Shown here: positions 35,484 to 43,553 of the stretch, piece by piece
Layout: every line of letters starts with the position of its first letter
Position numbering within the stretch: the first letter of the stretch is position 1
Assembly: GCA_024642005.1 (NCBI GenBank)
Contig: JAHECA010000002.1
Location: 126,756 to 190,755 of the forward strand
Length of the DNA stretch: 64,000 nucleotides
Direction of reading: 5' to 3'
Source of the DNA: Robiginitalea sp.
GTDB lineage: Bacteria > Bacteroidota > Bacteroidia > Flavobacteriales > Flavobacteriaceae
The notes under the pieces: generated by a model
The model's input: only the letters and a program-made list of their open reading frames with translations
What the model was told of the DNA's origin: nothing
Database searches by the model: none
Made by a program: the position numbers and the translations under genes

Positions 35484-38066
35484 TTAGAAGGGATAATTAA
35501 TACCGATCTGCAAGACTGAATTGGCGAAGTTGTAGTCACGGAACCATCTTTTTCCGGGTGGGTCCCCCGGGTTATACGTCTTGAAGCCCAGGTCGGCGCG
35601 GAAGACGAAATAGGTGAAATCGTAGCGCAGCCCGAAGCCGGTGCCCCAGGCGATTTCCTTGAAGGACTCCAGGCCGGTGAAGATGGCAGCCGGGTCTACC
35701 TGGCTGTCCCAGACGTTCCAGATATTCCCCAGGTCGCTGAACAGCGCGCCTTTCAAGTCGCCCACCACGGGGAAGCGGTATTCCAGGTTCAGGGCAATCT
35801 TGAAATTGGCCTCGTTGAAGTCATTCAGGTTCTGGGTGCTGCCCGGTCCCAGGGAATATGGAAACCAGGCCCGGTTATCGTTAGAGCCCCCTGCAAAATA
35901 GGAACGCACAAAAGGGATGTCGGTGGAATTGCCATAGGGGATTGCGATACCAGTGAAGCTCCGGAAGGCAAGCACGTCGGTAGCAGAGAGCTCCCAGTGG
36001 CGGATGAATTCAAACTCCGTCTTCAGATATTGCGAAAAGGGCACGCCGAACACCAATTTCTTGCCCGATTCATTCTTATTGAACGGGATGATGTTTGAGA
36101 TGCCCGACAAGAAGTTGCCGGCGCTTTCCACCTTCCAGCGAATCTGGTAAAAACTCTTGTCGTTGATGCCGGTTTTCGAATTCTTGGTAAAGGTGTAGTT
36201 TGTGGTGAAAATCAGGTCATTCTCGGTAAGGCGCTGCCGCCTTTCTTCGATGCGGAAGACGTCTACGTAATCTTGTTGGTCTACCAGGGACAGGTCGCGG
36301 TTTAAAACCACGCCTGTGAAGCCGGTGGTCCCGTCTGGGATCGACAGTTGCAGCGGGTTGGACGGGTCGCCCGTTGGTTCGTAGAAGTCGGCCGTCAGCG
36401 GATCGGATTCGTACTTGTCGGCAATGTCGTCGAGGTTGCCGTAGGTGCTGCGGTATACATTAAAGAACCGGTCGGGGTTCAGGTTGCGCACAAATTGTAT
36501 GTTCAGCAGTTCCACCAGGTGTTTCTTGAAATCGGTGGGCGACCAGTTAAAGCCCAGAATGGCGTTGAAGGTCTGCTTGTCGAGCCCCACGTTTTTCTGG
36601 AAGCTGGTCCCAATGGTTGCCCGGGTCTGGGGCAACATATAAAAAGGGATAACGCGTGGCGAATTCAGGGGTGGAATCCAGATGCGCGGGAAGGTCAGGT
36701 TAATGTCGCCGCGAATCTCGGTAAAGAATTTCTCACCCCCCACCTCTTCACTGAGCAGGCCGAAGGAAGTACGGCCCGACAGGCTCAGGGTCTCGGCCCC
36801 GTTAAAGACGTTCCGGGTGAGCAGAGAGGCGCCGGCCCCCACCCCGAGCAGCTGTATATTCGAGTGGGTGAGATCAAAATCGAGGTTCAGCGAATTCTTC
36901 GGGCGGGCTGTCAGGTAAATGTTGGCGTCGAGCCGGTCGCCGGCATTGGGCAGGAATTCGATGGTCGGGTAGCGGAAGGTGTTCAGGTTGTTGATCTGCC
37001 GGTAGGTGCGCAGCCGGTCAATATCGCGGTAAATGCTGTCTTTTTGCAGGAACACGGCATCGGTAAGGGCCTTGGGTTTATAGCGGAGCCGGTCTTTGTA
37101 GAAGATTCGGTAGTTGCCGTAGGTCACCGATTCCAGGTCGTCTGAGGTGTACTGGAAGTTGTGGTCGGCGTAGAGGTTCACGGCCCCCAGGTGGTGAATC
37201 CGATATTCGGCCGGAGTGCTTAAAGTGTCACCCCGGGTTCTGATATTCTGGATGTTGAGTTCCACCTCCATCGCCTGGTCTGCCGGATTGAGCGTATCGC
37301 GAAGGATGTCATAGGCTATGGAGCTCTCCTGAAAATTCCAGACGCCCGAATTGCGGAAAAGGGCGGTGAGCCTTTCGCGCTCCTGGGTGAACTTGGCCAG
37401 GTCGAACACATCGCCCTGTTTCACCAGGGAGCGCTGGCTGTGCAGCTCGTAGAGCGAATCGAGGGCCGGAGAGGCAATCTTGCGGCTCAGGGTATCGACC
37501 GTATAGGGGCTTCCCAGGTCCAGTTGGTACTGCAGGGCGGCCCGTTGGCGGCCCGTGCTGTCGACCAGGTAGGCACCTGTATTGTCAAAATACCCCTTGC
37601 TGTCGTAGTAGGCGCTAAGCCGTTGCAGGGTTTTGTCGGTGCGTGCCGAATCGATAACCACCGGTCCCTCTCCCACGCGTTTGAGCCATTGACTAAAACC
37701 GCTCACCACAAACGATTGGCCCAGCCGGTCGACCTGTTTTTTGGACAGCAGCTTCTCGAGGTGCTCGACCCGTTCGGGTTTGCGCGCCAGCCAGGCCTGG
37801 TAGGAAGAATCGGCGTCCTTTTTGGCCAGGTTGTAGAGGTGCAGGCGCAGCGGGGTTCCCAGCAGTCGGCTGTTGGGCTTTTGCATCACCAGGCTGTTGA
37901 TGTCGGCGTCGGTAACTTTTTCCCCGTCGGCAAGAATACTGTAATCGGTGAGCAACAATTGGTCGTCGTCTACTCTTTTGAGGGCATTACAGGAGCAAAT
38001 GCCGATCCCCAGCAAGAATAATCCTATTTTAGCGGGCAGCGTTTCCAGGCGCACGTCGACCTTCAT
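35484..38066 (-). CDS. tamL: BamA/TamA-family outer-membrane lipoprotein TamL
   Basis: A large Omp85-superfamily protein of 860 residues. The N-terminal signal ends in a lipobox (GICSC, Cys26), which marks the Bacteroidota lipoprotein form TamL, partner of TamB in outer-membrane assembly. POTRA-like repeats fill the N-terminal half; the C-terminal barrel has strands such as ELSATDVLAFRSFTGIAIPYG, SYFAGGSNDNRAWFPYSLGPGS (the conserved lid-loop region) and a final strand FANSVLQIGINYPF ending in Phe. A TTG 9 bases upstream is in frame, but the ATG at 38066 follows the promoter at the right distance. It diverges from an RNA methyltransferase gene. Confidence 0.92.
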   Translation of the reverse strand: MKVDVRLETLPAKIGLFLLGIGICSCNALKRVDDDQLLLTDYSILADGEKVTDADINSLVMQKPNSRLLGTPLRLHLYNLAKKDADSSYQAWLARKPERVEHLEKLLSKKQVDRLGQSFVVSGFSQWLKRVGEGPVVIDSARTDKTLQRLSAYYDSKGYFDNTGAYLVDSTGRQRAALQYQLDLGSPYTVDTLSRKIASPALDSLYELHSQRSLVKQGDVFDLAKFTQERERLTALFRNSGVWNFQESSIAYDILRDTLNPADQAMEVELNIQNIRTRGDTLSTPAEYRIHHLGAVNLYADHNFQYTSDDLESVTYGNYRIFYKDRLRYKPKALTDAVFLQKDSIYRDIDRLRTYRQINNLNTFRYPTIEFLPNAGDRLDANIYLTARPKNSLNLDFDLTHSNIQLLGVGAGASLLTRNVFNGAETLSLSGRTSFGLLSEEVGGEKFFTEIRGDINLTFPRIWIPPLNSPRVIPFYMLPQTRATIGTSFQKNVGLDKQTFNAILGFNWSPTDFKKHLVELLNIQFVRNLNPDRFFNVYRSTYGNLDDIADKYESDPLTADFYEPTGDPSNPLQLSIPDGTTGFTGVVLNRDLSLVDQQDYVDVFRIEERRQRLTENDLIFTTNYTFTKNSKTGINDKSFYQIRWKVESAGNFLSGISNIIPFNKNESGKKLVFGVPFSQYLKTEFEFIRHWELSATDVLAFRSFTGIAIPYGNSTDIPFVRSYFAGGSNDNRAWFPYSLGPGSTQNLNDFNEANFKIALNLEYRFPVVGDLKGALFSDLGNIWNVWDSQVDPAAIFTGLESFKEIAWGTGFGLRYDFTYFVFRADLGFKTYNPGDPPGKRWFRDYNFANSVLQIGINYPF

Positions 38067-38072
38067 ACCCGT

Positions 38073-38101
38073 CAAAATTAAGTTATTTGGATGGTTGCAA
38101 A
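38073..38101 (-). promoter_or_regulatory. Promoter of tamL, perfect Bacteroidota consensus
   Basis: On the minus strand TTTG (38098-38101), a 17-bp spacer and TAATTTTG (38073-38080) match the consensus exactly. Only six bases separate it from the tamL ATG at 38066, so the transcript would have almost no leader. It overlaps the first codons of the divergent gene at 38091. Confidence 0.78.
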
Positions 38102-38816
38102 AAGTGAATTGAAGTTTATACGGAGTCTACAGCAAAAAAAGCACCGTCAGCGGCACGGACTTTTTGTTGCCGAAGGGGTAAAGCTCGTCACAGAATTACT
38201 CGATTCGGCCCTGCCCCTGCAAGCGATCTACGCCACCGATGCCGGACTCTTCCCCGGGGCCACCACCATATCAGAGCGGGAGCTGGAGGCGGTAAGCAGC
38301 CTGGTGCAGCCCAACAAGGTACTTGGGGTATTCCACATGCCGCAGCCGGAGCCCCTGCACTTTTCTGACTGGGTGCTGGCCCTCGACGGGGTGCGCGACC
38401 CGGGCAACCTGGGTACCCTCATCAGGTTGTGCGACTGGTTCGGGATCGGGCAACTGCTATGCTCCCCCGACACGGTAGACGCCTATAACCCCAAGGTATT
38501 GCAGGCCACCATGGGCTCCATCGCCCGGGTGCGCCTGGTGTATGCCCCACTGCCCGAGGCCCTGCAGGGATGTGGCGTGCCGGTCTACGGGGCCAGCATG
38601 GAAGGGGGGGCGGTCGGGGCCGAAACCCTGCCTGCTGCCGGAGTGCTGGTCATGGGAAGTGAATCGCACGGGTTGGGGCCGGGGGTTCGCGACCTGCTCA
38701 CGGCCACGGTTTCCATCCCGGCCTATGGCAAGGCCGAAAGCCTTAATGTGGCCACTGCGGCCGCCATTTTACTCTACGAGGTGCGCCGCCGGGGCGGCGG
38801 GCCTACTCAAAGGTGA
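38091..38816 (+). CDS. TrmH/SpoU-family RNA 2'-O-methyltransferase
   Basis: The 241-residue protein has an N-terminal substrate-binding domain (KFIRSLQQKKHRQRHGLFVAEGVKLVTELL) and a C-terminal SPOUT methyltransferase domain with the three family motifs: LDGVRDPGNLGTLIRLCDWFG, VMGSESHGLG, and SLNVATAAAILLYE. It would methylate a ribose in rRNA or tRNA using S-adenosylmethionine; the target is not clear from sequence. Its start lies inside the tamL promoter, and its 3' end overlaps the convergent porT gene by 14 bp. Confidence 0.93.
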   Translation: MVAKSELKFIRSLQQKKHRQRHGLFVAEGVKLVTELLDSALPLQAIYATDAGLFPGATTISERELEAVSSLVQPNKVLGVFHMPQPEPLHFSDWVLALDGVRDPGNLGTLIRLCDWFGIGQLLCSPDTVDAYNPKVLQATMGSIARVRLVYAPLPEALQGCGVPVYGASMEGGAVGAETLPAAGVLVMGSESHGLGPGVRDLLTATVSIPAYGKAESLNVATAAAILLYEVRRRGGGPTQR

Positions 38817-39492
38817 AGTTGATAAAGATGCCCCGCGATTTGAGCGACTCGATATTCCCGGTCCAGGGACTGTTCGGGTCGTTGTCGGGCACCAGCTCGT
38901 CAGTAAGGGCAAATACGCCCCTGATCGAAGGCGAAAACTTGAAGTACTCCAGGTAGAAATCGATGCCGAAGCCGAGTTCGTAGTTAAACACCTGTTTTTT
39001 CATCCGAAACGTACCGCTGCTGTTGTCGTCCAGGGCATCTTCGTTTGAGCCCAGGTTCAGTGCAGCGCCGACTCCGCCTATCACAAAGGGCTTCCAGTTC
39101 CCTATACGCCGTGCGCTGGCTTTCAGCAGCAGCGGAAAGGAGATATACGTAGACTTGACATCGCGGAAGGCATCGGGGGGTGTCAGGCCCGGGAAGCCAA
39201 GCAGGCGCTTGCTGTGATAGAGTCCCGGTTCGAAGCGGAGGTCCAGGAATTCATTCAGCCGCAGTTCCCCGATTAGCCCCACATTAAATCCGAACGATTT
39301 GTCGACACCGATCTCGGGTAGGTCATTGCGGTATACAAACTTGAAATCGTATTGGTTAAACCCGAGGTAATACCCCCAGTTCAGCAGTTTTTTGTCTTCG
39401 TTCTCCAGGTTCGGAATGGGGTCTTCGTTGAACTGTGCCAAAGCTACCTGGCATGCGGCCAGGGCAGTACATAGCGTCAGAAACTTCCTCAT
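38803..39492 (-). CDS. porT: Type IX secretion/gliding motility outer-membrane protein PorT (SprT)
   Basis: PorT (SprT) is an outer-membrane barrel needed for the type IX secretion system. The 229 residues begin with a signal peptide (MRKFLTLCTALAACQVALAQ) and show the family pattern NWGYYLGFNQYDFKFVY, KSFGFNVGLIGELRLNEFLDLRFEPGLY, STYISFPLLLKASARRIGNWKPFVIGG and a last strand ending FINFTFE. The gene is four bases downstream of ubiE, a linkage widely seen in Flavobacteriia, which strengthens the call. Convergent overlap with the RNA methyltransferase is 14 bp. Confidence 0.88.
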   Translation of the reverse strand: MRKFLTLCTALAACQVALAQFNEDPIPNLENEDKKLLNWGYYLGFNQYDFKFVYRNDLPEIGVDKSFGFNVGLIGELRLNEFLDLRFEPGLYHSKRLLGFPGLTPPDAFRDVKSTYISFPLLLKASARRIGNWKPFVIGGVGAALNLGSNEDALDDNSSGTFRMKKQVFNYELGFGIDFYLEYFKFSPSIRGVFALTDELVPDNDPNSPWTGNIESLKSRGIFINFTFE

Positions 39493-39496
39493 ACCC

Positions 39497-40225
39497 TTAT
39501 TTTGTGGCGGTGTAAATCGCGGCGGCCCCGAAGGTCTGCGGCAGGTGATTCATTCCTATAAACCCGATTTTGCCCAAAATATTGTTGAACCGCTGCCCGT
39601 AAGGAAAGGCAGCGGCCGATTGGGAGAGGTATCGGTAGGCCGAGGCGTCGCTCGAGAAGAGGCGGCCCATCACCGGCAGCAGCGTGTTGCAATACAGGTG
39701 GTAGCCCCATTTGAAGGGTTGTTTTTCGGGAACGGAGGTTTCCAGTACCGCCAGGATGCCCCCCGGGCGCAGCACCCGGTAAATCTCAGAGAGTCCGAGT
39801 TCCAGGTCTTCGAAGTTTCGCACCCCGAAGGCCACCGTTACGGCATCGAAGCTGGCATCGGGGAAGGGCAGGGCTTCGCTGTCGCCCTGTACCATTTCAA
39901 TTTTTCCATCCAGTGCACGGCCGGCCACTTTTTTCCGACCCACCTCCAGCATGCCCTCGGCCAGGTCGAGGCCCACGATGCGGGGTGCGCCGGTGCTGAC
40001 AAGGGCCAGGGCCAGGTCGCCCGTGCCGGTAGCCACATCGAGGATGTCTGCAGGTTTCTCGGCGGCGACCAGGCGCACCAGGCGCCTGCGCCAGCGCTGG
40101 TCGATTCCCAGGGAGATGAGCCGGTTCAGCCCGTCGTACTTCCCGGAGATGGTGTCGAACATCCGGCGTACCTGATCTTTTTTACCCAGCCCCGATTCCT
40201 GGTAGGGGACAATTTCCTTGCTCAT
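39497..40225 (-). CDS. ubiE: Demethylmenaquinone methyltransferase
   Basis: UbiE/MenG methylates demethylmenaquinone to menaquinone, the quinone used by NQR and Ndh-2 in this group. The 242 residues contain VRRMFDTISGKYDGLNRLISLGID, the SAM-binding loop ILDVATGTGDLALALV, the family motif DASFDAVTVAFGVRNFEDL and PGGILAVLETSVP. The frame is open about 300 bases upstream, but MSKEIVPYQ at 40225 is the normal N-terminus and is preceded by a -7 box. porT follows four bases after the stop. Confidence 0.95.
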   Translation of the reverse strand: MSKEIVPYQESGLGKKDQVRRMFDTISGKYDGLNRLISLGIDQRWRRRLVRLVAAEKPADILDVATGTGDLALALVSTGAPRIVGLDLAEGMLEVGRKKVAGRALDGKIEMVQGDSEALPFPDASFDAVTVAFGVRNFEDLELGLSEIYRVLRPGGILAVLETSVPEKQPFKWGYHLYCNTLLPVMGRLFSSDASAYRYLSQSAAAFPYGQRFNNILGKIGFIGMNHLPQTFGAAAIYTATK

Positions 40226-40245
40226 GCCCTTGGCGTGTTTGGGCC

Positions 40246-40253
40246 CAAAGATA
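40246..40253 (-). promoter_or_regulatory. Bacteroidota -7 element before ubiE
   Basis: TATCTTTG on the minus strand matches TAnnTTTG, 20 bp before the ATG of the ubiE-porT operon. No good -33 element is seen. Confidence 0.5.
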
Positions 40254-40323
40254 CTACAATAGGCCGGATTCGGCAGACCCGGGGTGCATGTCCACAATTG
40301 CAATACCATATGCCCTGGAGTGC

Positions 40324-40352
40324 TTTGAAAATGATAAAATTGCGTAGTTTTG
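40324..40352 (+). promoter_or_regulatory. Promoter of trkA-trkH, perfect Bacteroidota consensus
   Basis: TTTG (40324-40327), a 17-bp spacer and TAGTTTTG (40345-40352) match the Bacteroidota consensus exactly. The trkA ATG is 53 bp downstream at 40406. Confidence 0.8.
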
Positions 40353-40405
40353 CCAGGCGGGGCCTTTGGGGCCCGAAGCCCTCTCCCGCACCAATGCCAT
40401 ACTGA

Positions 40406-41755
40406 ATGAAGATCATTATTGCCGGAGCCGGAGAAGTGGGCTTTCATCTTGCCAAACTGCTGTCTTACGAATCCCAGGATATTACGCTGATCGACACGAA
40501 CAAGGAAAGCCTGTCTTATGCCGAAAGCCACCTCGACATCAGGGTGCTCCGGGGCGACGCCACCAGCCTTTCGCTTTTAAAAGATGCCCAGGTGGCGGGC
40601 TCCGACCTGGTAATCGGGGTAACCTCTTCAGAGACCACCAATATCACCCTCTGCATGCTGGCCAAGCAACTGGGCTGCAAGCGCACCATCGCCCGGATCA
40701 GCAACATCGAATTTCTGGAACACCGCGATACGATCAATTTTTCAGAGCTCGGCATTGACGAGCTCATTTCGCCCGAAGAACTGGCTGCCGAGGAGATCCA
40801 GCTGCTGCTCGACCAGTCGGCCTTTAACGATACCTATGAGTTCGAAGACGGGCTGCTCATCATGGTGGGCATTACCCTGCCCAAGAGCGCGCCCTTTATC
40901 GGCCTGATGGTGAAGCAGGCTGCCGATGTATATCCAGGCCTGCACTTCATGCCCATCGCCATGCAGCGGCGGGGCACGCAGTTCACGGTCATCCCGCGCG
41001 GCGATACGGTATTCATGGAAGAAGACCAGGTCTATTTCATTACCGACCACAAGGGGATGGAGGAGCTTTACAACCTGTCCGGTAAAAAGCGGGAAGAGAT
41101 CCGCAATGTCATGATCCTTGGGGGGAGCAAAATCGGGATCAAGACAGCCCGCGACCTCTGCGACAAGCGGTTTAATGTAAAACTGATCGAGAAAGACAAG
41201 AATAAAGCCTTCGAAGTGGCCGACTCCCTGCCCAATGCCCTGGTCATAAACGGAGACTGCCGCAATGTGGAGCTGCTCGAAGAGGAATCGCTCGATTCCA
41301 TGGACGCCTTTATCGCCGTAACCGGGAATTCGGAAACCAATATCATGAGCTGCCTGGTGGCCAAGTCGCGGCACCTGAAAAAAACCATCGCCCTGGTCGA
41401 AAACATGGACTATTTCCAGATTTCCCAGTCTATCGGGGTCGATACCCTGATCAACAAAAAACTGCTGGCCGCCAACAACATCTTCCGCCACCTTCGCAAA
41501 GGGGAAGTGGTGGCCCTGACCCGACTCAACAACCTGAATGCGGAAATACTGGAATTCGTGGTTAAGCCTACCTCCATCGTTAACGGGGAACTCATCCGCG
41601 AGCTCGATTTCCCGAGATCGGCCATTATCGGAGGGGTAATACGCGATGGCGAAGGCATTATCGCCCTGGGCGATTTCCGTATCCGGGAAGGCGACCGGGT
41701 GGTGGTTTGCTGTCTGCCCAGCGCCATCCCGAAAGTCGAAAAGCTATTCCTCTGA
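40406..41755 (+). CDS. trkA: Trk potassium uptake protein TrkA
   Basis: TrkA is the cytoplasmic nucleotide-binding regulator of the TrkH potassium channel. The 449 residues contain two RCK units, each with a Rossmann loop: MKIIIAGAGEVGFHLAKLL at the N-terminus and VMILGGSKIGIKTARDL in the middle, each followed by a RCK_C domain (for example SIVNGELIRELDFPRSAIIGGVIRDG). This double arrangement is typical for TrkA. The trkH start follows the stop by one base, so the two are translated from one transcript. Confidence 0.96.
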   Translation: MKIIIAGAGEVGFHLAKLLSYESQDITLIDTNKESLSYAESHLDIRVLRGDATSLSLLKDAQVAGSDLVIGVTSSETTNITLCMLAKQLGCKRTIARISNIEFLEHRDTINFSELGIDELISPEELAAEEIQLLLDQSAFNDTYEFEDGLLIMVGITLPKSAPFIGLMVKQAADVYPGLHFMPIAMQRRGTQFTVIPRGDTVFMEEDQVYFITDHKGMEELYNLSGKKREEIRNVMILGGSKIGIKTARDLCDKRFNVKLIEKDKNKAFEVADSLPNALVINGDCRNVELLEEESLDSMDAFIAVTGNSETNIMSCLVAKSRHLKKTIALVENMDYFQISQSIGVDTLINKKLLAANNIFRHLRKGEVVALTRLNNLNAEILEFVVKPTSIVNGELIRELDFPRSAIIGGVIRDGEGIIALGDFRIREGDRVVVCCLPSAIPKVEKLFL

Positions 41756-41756
41756 G

Positions 41757-43247
41757 ATGCGCCTGAATACCCGAATCATCATCCACCTCATGGGCCTGCT
41801 GTTGCTCTGCAACGGAGGGTTCATGCTATTGGCGGCCCTGGTGAGCGGACTTTATAAAGACGGGGCCACCTTTCACATTACCCTGGCGGCCCTGGCGACC
41901 CTCTTCACGGGCATAGCTGCCATGTTCCTGACCCGGGGGCACAAGAAGGAGGTCAAACGCAAGGAAGGGTATATCGTGGTAACCTTCGGCTGGCTGGTCA
42001 TGTCGGCTTCCGGCATGCTGCCCTACCTGTTCTCAGGGGCCATCCCTTCGGTGACCAACGCCTTTTTTGAAACCGTTTCGGGCTATACCACCACCGGGGC
42101 CTCCATTCTGGACGATATCGAAAGCCTGCCCAACGGTATCCTGTTTTGGCGCAGCCTTACCCACTGGATAGGGGGCATGGGTATTATCGTGCTGGCCATC
42201 GCCATTTTACCCTTGCTTGGGATAGGCGGCATGCAGCTCTTCTCCGCTGAGGCCCCCGGCCCAACGGGCGACAAGCTGCACCCGCGCATCACCGACACAG
42301 CCAAGCGCCTCTGGCTCATTTATGTGGGGTATACGGCGGCCGAAACCCTGCTGCTCAACCTGGCGGGGATGTCGCTGTTCGACGCCCTTAACCATTCCAT
42401 GGCCACCCTCTCGACGGGCGGCTTTTCCACCAAGAATGCAAGCATTGCCTACTGGAGCAACCAACCCCTGATCCAGTACATTATTATCCTGTTCATGTTT
42501 TTGGCTGGCTCCAATTTCGTATTGAGTTATTTCGCCTTCAAGGGCAGGGTGCAGAAGGTGCTTCGCGACGAGGAATTCCGCTACTACAGCATTTTTATCC
42601 TTTTGCTGGCCATCCTGGCGGCCGCGGTGGTCTATTTCCAGGCCGGGGTAGCTGTATCTGATTACCACCCCATGGTCTGGGGCCCGGCCGAGAGCGCCTT
42701 CAGGCATGGCCTGTTCCAGGTGGTGGCCGTAGTGACTACCACGGGTTTTGTGACAGCCGATTTTACGGGCTGGACCCCGTTCTTAACCGTCTTTTTCTTC
42801 GGGCTCATGTTCGCCGGCGGGTCTGCCGGTTCAACGGCCGGGGGCATCAAGGTCATGCGGCACATCCTGATCATCAAGAACGGCATCCTGGAATTCAAGC
42901 GCACCCTGCACCCCAATGCCATTATCCCGGTACGCTACAACAACAAAACGGTTAACGAGCACATCGTCTACAACATCATTGCCTTTTTTGTGCTGTATAT
43001 GTTGTTGTTTATTATCGGGGCATTGGTGCTTGGCCTGCTCGGGCTCGATTTCGTTTCGGCCATTGGGGGAGCCGCTTCTTCTTTGGGGAATGTGGGGCCG
43101 GCCTTCGGCACCCTCGACCCCTTGAGCAACTTCAACGGCCTGCCTGCCCTGGGCAAGTGGTGGTGCAGCTTTCTGATGCTGGCCGGCCGCCTCGAACTCT
43201 TTACTGTATTGATTTTACTGACGCCCTACTTCTGGAAGCGCGTCTGA
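41757..43247 (+). CDS. trkH: Trk potassium uptake protein TrkH
   Basis: TrkH is the membrane channel for potassium uptake. The 496-residue protein has four pore repeats, each with a selectivity-filter-like segment: TTTGASI, STGGFST, TTTGFVT and GNVGPAF, together with the intervening helices. SAGSTAGGIKVMRHI precedes the last repeat and is strongly conserved. The ATG at 41757, one base after trkA, is chosen over the open frame that runs back into trkA. The next gene converges from the right across about 300 bp. Confidence 0.95.
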   Translation: MRLNTRIIIHLMGLLLLCNGGFMLLAALVSGLYKDGATFHITLAALATLFTGIAAMFLTRGHKKEVKRKEGYIVVTFGWLVMSASGMLPYLFSGAIPSVTNAFFETVSGYTTTGASILDDIESLPNGILFWRSLTHWIGGMGIIVLAIAILPLLGIGGMQLFSAEAPGPTGDKLHPRITDTAKRLWLIYVGYTAAETLLLNLAGMSLFDALNHSMATLSTGGFSTKNASIAYWSNQPLIQYIIILFMFLAGSNFVLSYFAFKGRVQKVLRDEEFRYYSIFILLLAILAAAVVYFQAGVAVSDYHPMVWGPAESAFRHGLFQVVAVVTTTGFVTADFTGWTPFLTVFFFGLMFAGGSAGSTAGGIKVMRHILIIKNGILEFKRTLHPNAIIPVRYNNKTVNEHIVYNIIAFFVLYMLLFIIGALVLGLLGLDFVSAIGGAASSLGNVGPAFGTLDPLSNFNGLPALGKWWCSFLMLAGRLELFTVLILLTPYFWKRV

Positions 43248-43378
43248 TTTATTAGGGCTCGTTTACCCGAAGCCGAAACTGGTCTTTTTTGTTCTTTTAC
43301 CCCCTTTCGTCGTTGTTTTTCTTAAGCGTAGCGCTGCTATGCTTTGCGAAAAACGCCTTGACAGGAAAAAAAATCAAT

Positions 43379-43475
43379 AAAAAATCCTGCTTTCCATTTC
43401 GGATAAACGGGCCCTGGGCCCGAAAATGGCGCCTGGGAATACGTTCATTCTACAAAAAATCCTGCTTTCCGTTTC
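43379..43475. repeat. 22-bp direct repeat, two copies
   Basis: Copies at 43379-43400 and 43454-43475 share 21 of 22 bases (A6, then TCCTGCTTTCC, one variable base, TTTC). Each copy is followed by a stretch that can fold into a hairpin. Confidence 0.75.
43408..43422. repeat. 15-bp palindrome inside a longer stem
   Basis: CGGGCCC-T-GGGCCCG is perfectly symmetrical. The flanks CCATTT (43394-43399) and AAATGG (43424-43429) can pair outside it, giving a compound stem. Confidence 0.6.
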
Positions 43476-43488
43476 AGGATAGCAGGAT
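43453..43488 (-). terminator. Terminator of the desaturase-aminotransferase unit
   Basis: On the minus strand ATCCTGCT / AGCAGGAT pairs across a 14-nt loop and is followed by TTTTTTG. It lies about 65 bp after the aminotransferase stop. Confidence 0.7.
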
Positions 43489-43553
43489 CTTGGTTTTATG
43501 CGGGAAGCCCTTATTGGTTTCGGGTATTCGTGCCCTTTTCTAAAGTTATTGGG

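Larger units (their letters stand above)
43248..43553. other. Gene-free region between trkH and the aminotransferase, with direct repeats and palindromes
   Basis: About 300 bp at the meeting point of two convergent units, without a credible gene. It holds an imperfect inverted repeat AGCGTAGC/GCTATGCT (43325-43343), two copies of a 22-bp sequence exactly 75 bp apart, a 15-bp palindrome (43408-43422) nested in a larger stem CCATTT/AAATGG, and a minus-strand terminator. Confidence 0.7.
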
